From Cytophagaceae bacterium (GTDB lineage Bacteria; Bacteroidota; Bacteroidia; Cytophagales; Spirosomataceae): a stretch of DNA of 43,510 bases. Below the pieces are notes generated by a model, which saw only the letters and a program-made list of their open reading frames with translations, had not been told where the DNA came from and searched no databases. Where the stretch lies: NCBI GenBank assembly GCA_947450865.1, contig CANFWR010000006.1:1-43510 (forward strand). The letters are read 5' to 3'. A program made the translations under genes and the position numbers. This document shows, one piece after another, positions 33,650 through 42,733 of this stretch (position 1 is its first letter; every line of letters starts with the position of its first letter).

Positions 33650-35749
33650 ATGTCACTTGTACCTTTTTTCGATACTGATTTAGCCAAACTACGCGGGATG
33701 ACCCCAGCGAAGCTAACGCTGCTGCAGACCGAATTAGGGATGTTCACTTATGGTGACCTTATACAATATTTTCCTTTTCGTTACGAGGACCGCACCGTAG
33801 TCCATCCCATCGCCTCCATCACGGACGAAATGGACCATGCGCAGTTTGTGGGCCGGATTCGTTTCAAAGAGAAAATAGGCGCAGGACACCGTCAACGCAT
33901 TGTCGCACAAGTGTGCGATGCAACAGGCTGCATTGAAATCGTTTGGTTTCAAGGGGTGAAATGGCTTGAAAAATCACTGAATACCGGAGTCGATTACCTG
34001 TTTTATGGCAAGCCGACCAGCTTCAACGGCACCATTCAGATGACCCACCCAGAGATGGAGGTCTACAAAGGGGAGCAAGCCTCGGGCAAGTATTTTCAGC
34101 CGGTTTATCCTTTGACGGAGAAATTGCGCAAGAAATACATCGACAGCAAGGCGATTGCCACCTTGCAAAAAAACTTATTAGAAATTGCGTTTCCTTACAT
34201 TCGAGAGACTTTGCCGGGGGATGTTACCTCTCAGTTTAAGTTAATTTCCAAGCAGGAGGCATTATACCATATTCATTTGCCCCAAAGCGAAACCTGGCTT
34301 CACCAAGCCCGTCGCCGCCTGAAATTCGAGGAGTTATTTTACAATCAGTTGCGCTTGATCAAGCAGAATTTGATTCGGAAAGTAGCCTTCCCCGGACAAG
34401 TATTTTCTTCAGCAGCGTTATTAACGACGTTCTACCAAGACCATCTACCCTTTGAATTAACCAACGCACAAAAGCAGGTGATTCGGGAGATTTTTGCGGA
34501 TATGCGATCCGGAAAGCAAATGAACCGTTTGTTACAGGGGGATGTGGGGTCTGGTAAGACGATTGTGGCCTTTATTTCGATGCTGTTAGCGATTGATAAT
34601 GGGGCGCAGGCCTGTTTGATGGCGCCTACAGAGATTTTAGCGGATCAACATTACCAAGGTTTAAAACAATTTGCGGATTTATTAGGCATCACGATTGCGA
34701 AGCTGACCGGCTCTGTCAAGAAGAAAGACCGCGTGGGTTTACATGAGGATTTGCAATCAGGAAAATTGCAAATTTTAGTGGGCACGCACGCTTTATTTGA
34801 AGATTCTGTTCAGTTTAAGAACTTGGGAATGTGTATCATCGATGAGCAACACCGGTTCGGGGTGGCGCAGCGAGCGAAGCTTTGGGACAAAAACAAAACG
34901 TTCCATCCGCACATTTTAGTCATGACGGCGACTCCGATTCCGCGGACTTTAGCCATGACGCTCTATGGAGATTTAGATATTTCGATAATTAACGAATTAC
35001 CCGTTGGTCGCAAGCCTATTCAGACTACTCATCACTACGATACGCATCGTTTGCAAGTCTTTGGTTTTATCCAAAGCGAGCTAAGCAAAGGCCGGCAAAT
35101 CTATATTGTCTATCCGCTCATCGAAGAATCAGAGAAAATGGACTTCAAAGACTTGATGGATGGCTACGAAAGTATTTCGCGTGCATTCCCAGAAGTTCCA
35201 TTGGGTATATTGCACGGTAAAATGAAACCCGCTGACAAGGACATCGAGATGGCCCGTTTCGTAAAGAACGAGACCAAAATCATGGTCGCCACCACGGTGA
35301 TTGAAGTAGGTGTAAACGTGCCCAATGCCTCCATTATGGTCATTGAGAGTGCGGAAAGATTTGGTTTATCGCAATTGCACCAGCTCAGAGGTCGCGTAGG
35401 TAGGGGTGCGGAACAGAGTTATTGCATCCTAATGACGGGCTATAAAATCAGCGCGGATACCAAGAAACGCATCGAAACAATGGTGAAAACCAATAACGGT
35501 TTCGAAATCGCCGAAGTGGATTTGCAATTGCGTGGACCTGGCGATATCACTGGAACGCGTCAAAGTGGCGCCATCGACCTCATGATTGCAGACCTCGCAA
35601 AAGACGGCGAAATACTAAAAGTGGCACGCGAAACGGCACAAAAAATCTTAGAAGAAGATCCAAACCTCGAAAAATCAGAATATTCGATGATTCGCGAGCA
35701 AGTCAGAACGCAGCGCAAAGACACAACCAACTGGGCGCGTATTTCTTAA
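33650..35749 (+). CDS. recG: ATP-dependent DNA helicase RecG
   Basis: Branch-migration helicase that remodels stalled forks and Holliday-type junctions. The 699 residues have the N-terminal wedge/OB region (about 50-150), Walker A GDVGSGKT (297-304), the DEQH box ([10 protein letters not shown]), [19 protein letters not shown] and the C-terminal QLRGRVGRG motif. The length is normal. It is divergent from nuoB with about 60 bases between starts, and its stop shares TTAA with the yqgE stop. Confidence 0.97.
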   Translation: MSLVPFFDTDLAKLRGMTPAKLTLLQTELGMFTYGDLIQYFPFRYEDRTVVHPIASITDEMDHAQFVGRIRFKEKIGAGHRQRIVAQVCDATGCIEIVWFQGVKWLEKSLNTGVDYLFYGKPTSFNGTIQMTHPEMEVYKGEQASGKYFQPVYPLTEKLRKKYIDSKAIATLQKNLLEIAFPYIRETLPGDVTSQFKLISKQEALYHIHLPQSETWLHQARRRLKFEELFYNQLRLIKQNLIRKVAFPGQVFSSAALLTTFYQDHLPFELTNAQKQVIREIFADMRSGKQMNRLLQGDVGSGKTIVAFISMLLAIDNGAQACLMAPTEILADQHYQGLKQFADLLGITIAKLTGSVKKKDRVGLHEDLQSGKLQILVGTHALFEDSVQFKNLGMCIIDEQHRFGVAQRAKLWDKNKTFHPHILVMTATPIPRTLAMTLYGDLDISIINELPVGRKPIQTTHHYDTHRLQVFGFIQSELSKGRQIYIVYPLIEESEKMDFKDLMDGYESISRAFPEVPLGILHGKMKPADKDIEMARFVKNETKIMVATTVIEVGVNVPNASIMVIESAERFGLSQLHQLRGRVGRGAEQSYCILMTGYKISADTKKRIETMVKTNNGFEIAEVDLQLRGPGDITGTRQSGAIDLMIADLAKDGEILKVARETAQKILEEDPNLEKSEYSMIREQVRTQRKDTTNWARIS

Positions 35750-36309
35750 TTCAAATTGGGATCGTCTGGATAGGTGGAGAGGACTCTGAAATCACCTCCT
35801 TTGGCATGCAAAATCTTTCTCCACAACCGCTCATGCGGCTCATCAAACACTAATTTATCATTTCCCGGATGTAAAATCCACGCATTCGAACGCACCTCTC
35901 GCTCTAGCTGACCCGCTCCCCAGCCCGAGTAACCGATAAAAAATTTGATTTCATCGAATCCAATCTCCCCTGCCACCACCTTGTCAATGGCAACCTCGAA
36001 ACTCCCAGACCAATAAATACCTGGCCCTATCAAGACGCCATCGGGAATTAAATCAGGTCTGCGGTGCACAAATTGCATAATGGTGGGATCTACCGGACCA
36101 CCAGAAAAAAGGGGCACATCCTTCAACACCTTTTCATCCACAAAGGAATCAAACACAATCTCCTGTTTGTTATTCAGCACTAACCCAAACGAATGCGCCG
36201 TTGTATGCTCACAAATCAAAATCACTGAGCGGTGAAAGGATGGATCCTCTAAAAAAGGCTCCGCCAGTAAAAGCATCCCAGGCTGTAAATCATCTGCGGT
36301 ATAACTCAT
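35746..36309 (-). CDS. yqgE: UPF0301/YqgE (AlgH-like) protein
   Basis: Conserved protein of unknown function with the pattern QPGMLLLAEPFLEDPSFHRSVILICEH near the N-terminus and FIGYSGWGAGQLEREV further on. The 187 residues are normal for the family. I chose the ATG at 36309 over an ATG at 36351 because the longer form would overlap the folK start and add residues outside the family's conserved region. The opposing folK starts 30 bases away, so any promoter for one gene must overlap the coding region of the other. Confidence 0.9.
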   Translation of the reverse strand: MSYTADDLQPGMLLLAEPFLEDPSFHRSVILICEHTTAHSFGLVLNNKQEIVFDSFVDEKVLKDVPLFSGGPVDPTIMQFVHRRPDLIPDGVLIGPGIYWSGSFEVAIDKVVAGEIGFDEIKFFIGYSGWGAGQLEREVRSNAWILHPGNDKLVFDEPHERLWRKILHAKGGDFRVLSTYPDDPNLN

Positions 36310-36339
36310 TGCATCGCGCTTTTTTCGTAATTTTAAGGA

Positions 36340-36825
36340 ATGACTCAGCATCTCTTCCTCTCTTTAGGCGGCAATCTAGGAAATACCCGCGAAATATTCG
36401 AGGGGGCCTACCCGCTTATTGAAAAAAAAATAGGAAAAATAGCGGTTTACTCCTCCATTTACCAAACCGAAGCCTGGGGTCCCATCCCACAAGCAGACTT
36501 CTTGAACCAAGTAGTACTAGTGACTACCACACTAAAACCAGAGGCTTGTCTAAGCGAACTATTAGAAATTGAAAGGGAATTTGGACGGGAGCGCAAAGAA
36601 CGCTGGGGACCGAGAACGCTCGATTTAGACATTCTATATTACGGTGATGTGATTATCGCAGAATCCGATTTAAGCATCCCGCATCCACGGATTGCGGAAC
36701 GCAAGTTTATCTTGACGCCTTTGGCAGAAATAGCGCCCTTATTTGAAGATCCTACCAACGGTAAATCAATGGAGGCACTCCTAGAAAACTGCTCGGATAG
36801 CAGTCAGGTTAATCGTTCTGTTTAG
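36340..36825 (+). CDS. folK: 2-amino-4-hydroxy-6-hydroxymethyldihydropteridine pyrophosphokinase
   Basis: Pyrophosphorylates the pterin substrate before dihydropteroate synthase in folate synthesis. The 161 residues include FLSLGGNLGN (about 6-15), the QTEAWGPIPQADFLNQV region (about 42-58) and RWGPRTLDLDILYYG with the metal-binding D95 and D97. The last 17 bases overlap the opposing bshA. A small inverted repeat (ACTGCT/AGCAGT, 36788-36804) lies near the end. Confidence 0.96.
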   Translation: MTQHLFLSLGGNLGNTREIFEGAYPLIEKKIGKIAVYSSIYQTEAWGPIPQADFLNQVVLVTTTLKPEACLSELLEIEREFGRERKERWGPRTLDLDILYYGDVIIAESDLSIPHPRIAERKFILTPLAEIAPLFEDPTNGKSMEALLENCSDSSQVNRSV

Positions 36826-37960
36826 GGAATTTCCAGCTCTTCGAAGTAATTCGCTCGTAATAGCGCTCATACAGAGGAAGAATTTTAACGATATCAAATT
36901 CCTTTGCCCGAGCTAAGGCATTCGCTTTCATTTGATCATGCAATTTAGGATCTGATAACATTTTGATGGCATTCGCCGCCATATCTTTCACATCGCCTAT
37001 CTCACTCACATAACCCGTTACACCGTGGATATTCACCTCTGGAATACCACCCGCATTCGAAGAAATCACGGGCACTTCGCAGGCCATCGCTTCTAATGCG
37101 GCAAGGCCAAAACTCTCTTTTTCAGAGGTTAATAAAAACAAATCAGCTAAAGAAAGTGCCTCCTCTATCCCATCCATCTTCCCTAAGAAACGCACATCGC
37201 ACTGCACCTCTAACTCACGGCATAATGCTTCGATTCCAGAACGTTCTGGACCGTCACCGATCAAGACTAATTTTGCGGGAATCTTCTTCCGAACCAAGGC
37301 AAAAACACGCACAACATCTTCGATACGTTTTACGGCACGGAAATTAGACGTGTGCATTAATAGCTTCTCGCCGTTAGGACAAAGGGAATTTTTGAAATGC
37401 TCGTGCGGACGTTTTTGGAAACGCTGCAAATCAATAAAATTAGGAATTACCTCAATATGGCTCAAGATCTCAAACTCATCATAGGTGTCTTTCTTCAAAC
37501 TCTCAGACACCGCTGTAACTCCATCTGATTCGTTGATGGAGAAGGTAACCACCGGTTCGAATGAAGGATCACGACCTACTAACGTAATATCCGTTCCGTG
37601 TAAAGTGGTGATAACAGGCACGTGAATGCCCTTGTATTTTAAAATTTGCTTCGCTAAATAGGCGGCTGAAGCATGCGGAATCGCGTAATGAACATGGATT
37701 AAATCCAACTTCTCGTTTATCGTCACATCCACCATTTTACTGGCTAAGGCAGACTCATAAGGAAGGTATTCGAATAAAGGATAGGATGCCACGGAAACTT
37801 CGTGGTAGAAGATATTTTCAGAAAAAATATCCAAACGAGGGGGTTGCGTGTAGGTAATAAAGTGTACTTGATGACCCGCAAGGGCTAATGCCTTACCTAA
37901 TTCGGTCGCCACTACACCACTTCCGCCATACGTCGGATAACAAACGATCCCTATTTTCAT
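36809..37960 (-). CDS. bshA: N-acetyl-alpha-D-glucosaminyl L-malate synthase (BshA)
   Basis: First committed step of bacillithiol synthesis: joins GlcNAc from UDP-GlcNAc to L-malate. The 383 residues begin MKIGIVCYPTYGGSGVVATELG, with HVHYAIPHASAAYLAKQ (about 89-105) and the C-terminal family-4 transferase site ESFGLAALEAMACEVPVI. This pattern is typical of BshA, common in Bacteroidota and Firmicutes, and suggests that the organism makes bacillithiol; bshB and bshC are not in the window. Confidence 0.93.
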   Translation of the reverse strand: MKIGIVCYPTYGGSGVVATELGKALALAGHQVHFITYTQPPRLDIFSENIFYHEVSVASYPLFEYLPYESALASKMVDVTINEKLDLIHVHYAIPHASAAYLAKQILKYKGIHVPVITTLHGTDITLVGRDPSFEPVVTFSINESDGVTAVSESLKKDTYDEFEILSHIEVIPNFIDLQRFQKRPHEHFKNSLCPNGEKLLMHTSNFRAVKRIEDVVRVFALVRKKIPAKLVLIGDGPERSGIEALCRELEVQCDVRFLGKMDGIEEALSLADLFLLTSEKESFGLAALEAMACEVPVISSNAGGIPEVNIHGVTGYVSEIGDVKDMAANAIKMLSDPKLHDQMKANALARAKEFDIVKILPLYERYYERITSKSWKFPKQND

Positions 37961-38012
37961 GCCTTAAATTTAGCTGAAAGAATGTAAATTTGTATTAAAC
38001 AACTGATAACCT

Positions 38013-38576
38013 TTGAAAAATCTCGTCTTATTTGCGTCTGGTTCGGGTTCTAATGCCGAAAAAATCATCGAACATTTCAAAGGATCCGATCAGGTTCGCA
38101 TCACCCACATTTACTGCAATAACCCTTCAGCAGGGATTATTCAGCGAGCGGAGCGTTTAGGCGTCCCTTGCCGCGTTTTTGATAGAGAATCTTATAAGAA
38201 CGGAACGGTGTTGAAAGAAGTTCAATCTTTACGGACAGATTGGATCATTTTAGCGGGCTTTTTGTGGTTGATCCCCGCCGAGTTCGTGAAAGCTTTCCCA
38301 CAACGTATTGTGAATATCCACCCTGCCTTGTTGCCTAAATTTGGCGGAAAAGGCATGTATGGCCATTTTGTACACGAGGCGGTGGTAGCTTCAGGTGAAA
38401 AAGAATCAGGGATTACCATTCACTATGTGAACGAGCATTACGACGAAGGTGCGACCATCTTCCAGAGTTCGTTCCCCGTTTTACCGAGTGATACTCCAGA
38501 AGATGTCGCTAAAAAAGGCCAAGTATTAGAGCACCGAGATTTCCCTAAGGTAATCGAATCGCTCGTTAATCCTTAA
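38013..38576 (+). CDS. purN: Phosphoribosylglycinamide formyltransferase
   Basis: Third enzyme of purine synthesis; uses 10-formyl-THF. The 187 residues have the start KNLVLFASGSGSNAEKI, the site HPALLPKFGGKGMYG (about 101-115) with the catalytic asparagine in VNIHPAL, and EHYDEGATIFQ. The start codon appears to be TTG at 38013-38015, with no ATG in frame near enough. The final 11 bases overlap the opposing DUF4834 gene. Confidence 0.95.
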   Translation: MKNLVLFASGSGSNAEKIIEHFKGSDQVRITHIYCNNPSAGIIQRAERLGVPCRVFDRESYKNGTVLKEVQSLRTDWIILAGFLWLIPAEFVKAFPQRIVNIHPALLPKFGGKGMYGHFVHEAVVASGEKESGITIHYVNEHYDEGATIFQSSFPVLPSDTPEDVAKKGQVLEHRDFPKVIESLVNP

Positions 38577-38817
38577 TTTCCTCATAGGGAACATAATCCC
38601 CGTCGATATCATCTGACTTAGACTTTGCTTTAGGCGGCACATAATCCACATCGATTGACCCTTCTTTGCGCGCTTTCGAAGCAGCTTGCTTCGCCCTAAT
38701 TTCTTGCTCAGACATCATTTTATGCGCTTGTGTGATGACGAACCCCTTCAATAAAAAGCGAAGAAGTGGCATCACCACATACACCATCACTAAAATGATT
38801 GCAATTATTTTAAGCAT
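38566..38817 (-). CDS. Small membrane protein, DUF4834-like
   Basis: An 83-residue protein with an N-terminal transmembrane segment (about 2-22, LKIIAIILVMVYVVMPLLRF) and a charged cytoplasmic or periplasmic tail rich in lysine and aspartate, including two similar motifs, VDYVPP and GDYVPY. It resembles the DUF4834 family of Bacteroidota, function unknown. Starts one base after the carB stop and is probably cotranscribed. Confidence 0.65.
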   Translation of the reverse strand: MLKIIAIILVMVYVVMPLLRFLLKGFVITQAHKMMSEQEIRAKQAASKARKEGSIDVDYVPPKAKSKSDDIDGDYVPYEEIKD

Positions 38818-38818
38818 C

Positions 38819-41653
38819 TTATCTACTCAAATATAAGTTTCTTTCACCATACACTTTGCGGAAGAAATCGTCTTTCAAATCATCAATGAAATAGATTGCC
38901 TCACCTGTTGACTTCATTTCTGGCCCTAATTCCATATTTACGTTCGGGAATTTAGAGAAAGAGAATACCGGAATTTTGATCGCGTATCCTTTTTTCACCG
39001 GTTTGAAATTGAAATCTTTCACCTTCTTGTCCCCTAACATTACCTTTGTTGCGTAATTCACGTAAGGTTCTTGGTAAGCCTTGCAGATGAATGGAACAGT
39101 ACGAGAGGCACGAGGGTTCGCTTCGATGATGTAGACCACTTCGTCTTTTACGGCGAACTGGATGTTCAATAGACCTTTGGTCTTCAAAGCCACCGCAATT
39201 TTACGCGTATGATCTTCGATTTGCTTGATCACGTTATCTGATAAATCAAATGGAGGCAAGACCGAGTGAGAGTCACCTGAGTGAATACCCGCCGGCTCGA
39301 TGTGCTCCATTAATCCAATAATGTACACGTCCTCTCCGTCACAGATTGCATCTGCCTCCGCCTCGATCGCGTTCTCTAGGAAGTGATCTAATAAAATTTT
39401 ATTGCCTGGGATATCGCGTAAGATATCCACCACGTGTTGCTCTAATTCTTGTTCGTTGATGACGATTTTCATCGATTGGCCACCCAAAACATACGATGGA
39501 CGAACTAATAATGGATACCCTAATTCACGACCTAGACCTACTGCATTATCTGCATCTTCACAAACTCCAAACTTAGGGTAAGGAATATTCAAATCTTTCA
39601 ACAAGCTTGAGAACGCTCCACGATCTTCTGCTAAATCCAAGGCTTCGAAGGAAGTTCCTAGGATTTTGATGCCATATTTCGAAAGTTTCTCGGCTAATTT
39701 CAAGGCTGTTTGGCCTCCTAATTGAACGATAACGCCTTCTGGTTTCTCATGTTGAATGATATCGTATACGTGCTCCCAGAATACCGGTTCGAAGTATAAT
39801 TTATCTGCGATGTCAAAGTCTGTCGAAACCGTTTCTGGATTCGAGTTGATCATAATCGTCTCGTAACCCGCTTCCTTCGCGGCTAATACGCCGTGCACAC
39901 ACGAGTAATCAAATTCAATCCCTTGCCCGATGCGGTTAGGACCTGAACCTAATACGACTACCTTTTTACGTCCTGAGGACACGGATTCGTTATCTAACAC
40001 CGCCGATGCTCCTTCTTGACCAAAAGTCGAGTAATAATACGGTGTCTTCGCTTCAAATTCTGCCGCACAAGTATCAACGCATTTGTAAATACGCTTGATG
40101 CCTACCGCATTACGCTTGTCATAAACTTCTGATTCTAGGCAACGAAGTGTATGAGCGATTTGGCGATCTGCGAAACCTTTGTGCTTCGCTTCTTCTAATA
40201 AAATCGTCGGGATATTGTGGACAGAGTATTTCTCCATCTCTTTTTCCACGCGGACTAAATCTTCGATTTGGTTCAAGAACCATTTGTTGATCTTCGTTAA
40301 TTGCTGAATCGTTTTGAACGAAATGCCCATTTTGAAGGCATCATAGATATGGAATAAACGATTCCATGATGGATTTGCTAACGAATATAAAATGGCATCT
40401 TGATCGCGTAATTCTTTTCCATCCGCACCCATTCCATTACGCTTAATCTCTAAAGACTGACACGCTTTTTGTAAGGCTTCTTGGAAATTACGACCGATAC
40501 CCATGGTTTCACCCACCGATTTCATTTGCAACCCTAGTGTACGATCTGCTCCTTTGAATTTGTCAAAATTCCAACGTGGCACTTTCACAATTACATAGTC
40601 TAAAGCCGGCTCGAAATAAGCAGAGGTAGTTCCCGTAATCGCATTCGTTAATTCATCTAAATTAAACCCGATCGCCATTTTCGCAGCAATCTTCGCAATC
40701 GGATATCCAGTTGCTTTAGAAGCCAAAGCCGAAGAGCGAGATACCCGCGGATTAACTTCAATCGCGATAATCTCATCTGTCTCCGGGTTCAAGGAGAACT
40801 GTACGTTACATCCCCCTGAAAACTGACCAATGGCGTTCATCATCTTGATAGCCATGTCGCGCATGCGTTGGTAAATCGTATCGGGAAGCGTCATCGCTGG
40901 CGCCACCGTAATCGAATCACCCGTGTGAATACCCATCGGATCGAAGTTTTCGATCGAACAGATAATGATCACGTTTCCTAAATTATCGCGTAAAAGTTCT
41001 AATTCATATTCTTGCCAACCCATGATGGATTGCTCCACTAACACTTCGTGTGTAGGGGATGCGTGCAAACCTTTGTTCAAGGCTGCATCAAAATCTTTAG
41101 GATCATGTACGAAACCGCCACCCGTTCCACCTAAGGTAAACGATGGGCGAATCACTAAAGGGAATCCTGTTTCTTGTGCAATCTCTTTTCCTTCCAGGAA
41201 CGAACGAGCTGTACGTCCTTTACAAACGCCCACTCCGATTTCGATCATCTTCAAACGGAATTTCTCACGATCTTCCGTCGTTTCGATGGCTTTGATATCC
41301 ACCCCGATAATACGAACACCATATTTGGCCCAAATCCCAGCCGCATCACAATCAATCGCCAAGTTCAAGGCTGTTTGACCTCCCATGGTAGGTAAAACGG
41401 CATCAACCTTATGATTTTCTAAGATGTGAATGATCGACGCTTTCTCTAATGGCTTCAAATACACGTGATCCGCGTTCATCGGATCAGTCATAATCGTTGC
41501 CGGATTCGAGTTGATCAAGATTACCTCGATGCCTTCTTCACGAAGGGAACGCGCGGCTTGGGAACCAGAGTAATCAAATTCACAAGCTTGACCGATCACA
41601 ATAGGACCAGAACCAATAATTAGGACGGATTTAATCGAGGAATCTTTAGGCAC
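38819..41653 (-). CDS. carB: Carbamoyl-phosphate synthase large subunit
   Basis: Makes carbamoyl phosphate for pyrimidine and arginine synthesis. The 944 residues hold two ATP-grasp halves, shown by the paired motifs VLIIGSGPIVIGQACEFDYSG (start) and KVVVLGSGPNRIGQGIEFDY (about 565). The C-terminal allosteric MGS-like domain is reduced compared with the 1070-residue E. coli form, as in several Bacteroidota. The start is GTG (complement of CAC at 41651-41653), with an in-frame stop upstream. The small subunit gene carA is not adjacent. A strong promoter match lies 70-100 bases upstream. Confidence 0.95.
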   Translation of the reverse strand: MPKDSSIKSVLIIGSGPIVIGQACEFDYSGSQAARSLREEGIEVILINSNPATIMTDPMNADHVYLKPLEKASIIHILENHKVDAVLPTMGGQTALNLAIDCDAAGIWAKYGVRIIGVDIKAIETTEDREKFRLKMIEIGVGVCKGRTARSFLEGKEIAQETGFPLVIRPSFTLGGTGGGFVHDPKDFDAALNKGLHASPTHEVLVEQSIMGWQEYELELLRDNLGNVIIICSIENFDPMGIHTGDSITVAPAMTLPDTIYQRMRDMAIKMMNAIGQFSGGCNVQFSLNPETDEIIAIEVNPRVSRSSALASKATGYPIAKIAAKMAIGFNLDELTNAITGTTSAYFEPALDYVIVKVPRWNFDKFKGADRTLGLQMKSVGETMGIGRNFQEALQKACQSLEIKRNGMGADGKELRDQDAILYSLANPSWNRLFHIYDAFKMGISFKTIQQLTKINKWFLNQIEDLVRVEKEMEKYSVHNIPTILLEEAKHKGFADRQIAHTLRCLESEVYDKRNAVGIKRIYKCVDTCAAEFEAKTPYYYSTFGQEGASAVLDNESVSSGRKKVVVLGSGPNRIGQGIEFDYSCVHGVLAAKEAGYETIMINSNPETVSTDFDIADKLYFEPVFWEHVYDIIQHEKPEGVIVQLGGQTALKLAEKLSKYGIKILGTSFEALDLAEDRGAFSSLLKDLNIPYPKFGVCEDADNAVGLGRELGYPLLVRPSYVLGGQSMKIVINEQELEQHVVDILRDIPGNKILLDHFLENAIEAEADAICDGEDVYIIGLMEHIEPAGIHSGDSHSVLPPFDLSDNVIKQIEDHTRKIAVALKTKGLLNIQFAVKDEVVYIIEANPRASRTVPFICKAYQEPYVNYATKVMLGDKKVKDFNFKPVKKGYAIKIPVFSFSKFPNVNMELGPEMKSTGEAIYFIDDLKDDFFRKVYGERNLYLSR

Positions 41654-41722
41654 AGGGGGTATAAATTAAATTCTGAATGGATATGTGTTTTTTGGGTTGC
41701 TTGGGTAAGCTCCAAAATTGTG

Positions 41723-41754
41723 CAAAGTTAGCGTTTTAAGGTCGATTTGCAAAA
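41723..41754 (-). promoter_or_regulatory. Promoter of carB-DUF4834
   Basis: On the minus strand: TTTTG (41750-41754), a 19-base spacer and TAACTTTG (41723-41730). It is the best promoter match in the window and predicts a leader of about 60 bases before the GTG. Confidence 0.78.
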
Positions 41755-41801
41755 TAAAAAATAGACTTTCGTTAAGGTTCGGCAGAACCCAAAAATTCCC
41801 T

Positions 41802-41809
41802 TATTTTTG
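41802..41809 (+). promoter_or_regulatory. Possible -7 box for folA-moaE
   Basis: TATTTTTG fits TAnnTTTG and lies 19 bases before the GTG start of folA. The -33 position holds only a TTCG. It is divergent from the carB promoter, about 50 bases away. Confidence 0.4.
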
Positions 41810-41828
41810 ACAACAAATTGTAGAAATC

Positions 41829-42317
41829 GTGATAAAAATACTCGTTGCTTTTGATGAAAACCGGGTCATTGGAAAAAACAATGAACTGATTTGGCATTTG
41901 CCGGCGGATCTGAAAAGATTCAAGGCCTTAACTACGGGTCACGTAATTATCATGGGGCGCAAAACCTATGACTCTATTGGCAAGCCACTCCCTAATCGCA
42001 CAACGATTATTATTTCCCGCACACCCGGCTTGCAAATCGAAGGCGTTATCTGCACCAATTCCATCGAAGAAGCCATCTTAAAGGCAAAATCGTTAAGTCG
42101 CGAAGATATTTTCATCGTGGGTGGCGCAGAAATTTATGCCCTTTCTCTAGCGGTGGCGGATCAAATTTTGGTCACTCAACTGCACGATATTTTCGAGGGG
42201 GATGCCTTTTTCCCTGAAATATCCACTGAGCAATGGACGGTAACGGAAAAAGAACGCGGGGTGACGGACGAGAAAAATACGTACCAATACAGCTATTTGA
42301 CCTACAGCAGAAAATGA
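41829..42317 (+). CDS. folA: Dihydrofolate reductase
   Basis: Reduces dihydrofolate to tetrahydrofolate with NADPH. The 162 residues show IKILVAFDENRVIGKNNELIWHLP (I-start at residue 2, with the catalytic aspartate-equivalent near residue 28), IMGRKTYDSIGKPLPNRTTIIISR (about 42-64) and IFIVGGAEIYALSL. The start codon is GTG at 41829. It overlaps moaE by the four bases ATGA. Confidence 0.96.
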   Translation: MIKILVAFDENRVIGKNNELIWHLPADLKRFKALTTGHVIIMGRKTYDSIGKPLPNRTTIIISRTPGLQIEGVICTNSIEEAILKAKSLSREDIFIVGGAEIYALSLAVADQILVTQLHDIFEGDAFFPEISTEQWTVTEKERGVTDEKNTYQYSYLTYSRK

Positions 42318-42733
42318 TCCGTAAAATCGACTTAAGCGCTGAGGCGATTTCGATCGACCCTTACTACCAATTCTTGCAGGATCCGGTGGCGGGTGGAATT
42401 TGCCTGTTTATAGGTACGATCAGAAATAAGAATCAAGGAAAAGACGTCAAAGCATTGACGATGGAGGCCTACCCTCCCATGGCCTTGAAGCAAATCGAAT
42501 TATTGTGTGATCAAGCGGCCTTGCAATGGCCTGTCGAGCGAATAGCTTTAGTTCATAGAACGGGTCCTTTAGAAATAGGGGACATTGCGGTATTGATAGG
42601 AGTGACTTCCGTACATAGAGCAGAAGCCTTCAAAGCCTGTGAATGGTTGATTGATACCTTGAAACAAGAAGTACCTATTTGGAAAAATGAATTCTACGAG
42701 GACGGATCTTCGTGGCTAGTTCCCCATCCCTGA
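42314..42733 (+). CDS. moaE: Molybdopterin synthase catalytic subunit
   Basis: Adds sulfur from MoaD to precursor Z to form molybdopterin. From the ATG at 42314, the 139 residues carry FIGTIRNKNQGKDVKAL, MEAYPPMA, VHRTGPLEIGD, SVHRAEAFKACEWLID and the lysines in LKQEVPIWKNE. A longer frame from 42233 lies inside folA and is rejected. No moaD or other moco gene is adjacent; the gene is coupled to folA instead. Its presence suggests that the organism has molybdoenzymes. Confidence 0.94.
   Translation: MIRKIDLSAEAISIDPYYQFLQDPVAGGICLFIGTIRNKNQGKDVKALTMEAYPPMALKQIELLCDQAALQWPVERIALVHRTGPLEIGDIAVLIGVTSVHRAEAFKACEWLIDTLKQEVPIWKNEFYEDGSSWLVPHP

Noticed and set aside
33589-33747. N-terminal extension of nuoB
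   Set aside because: It overlaps recG and lacks family similarity; MKSFLDQEF at 33588 is the natural start.
36788-36804. Six-base hairpin near the end of folK as a terminator
   Set aside because: It lies before the stop, has no T-tract and such short arms are common.
42233-42313. N-terminal extension of moaE
   Set aside because: It lies in another frame of folA; the ATG overlapping the folA stop gives the normal MoaE start.
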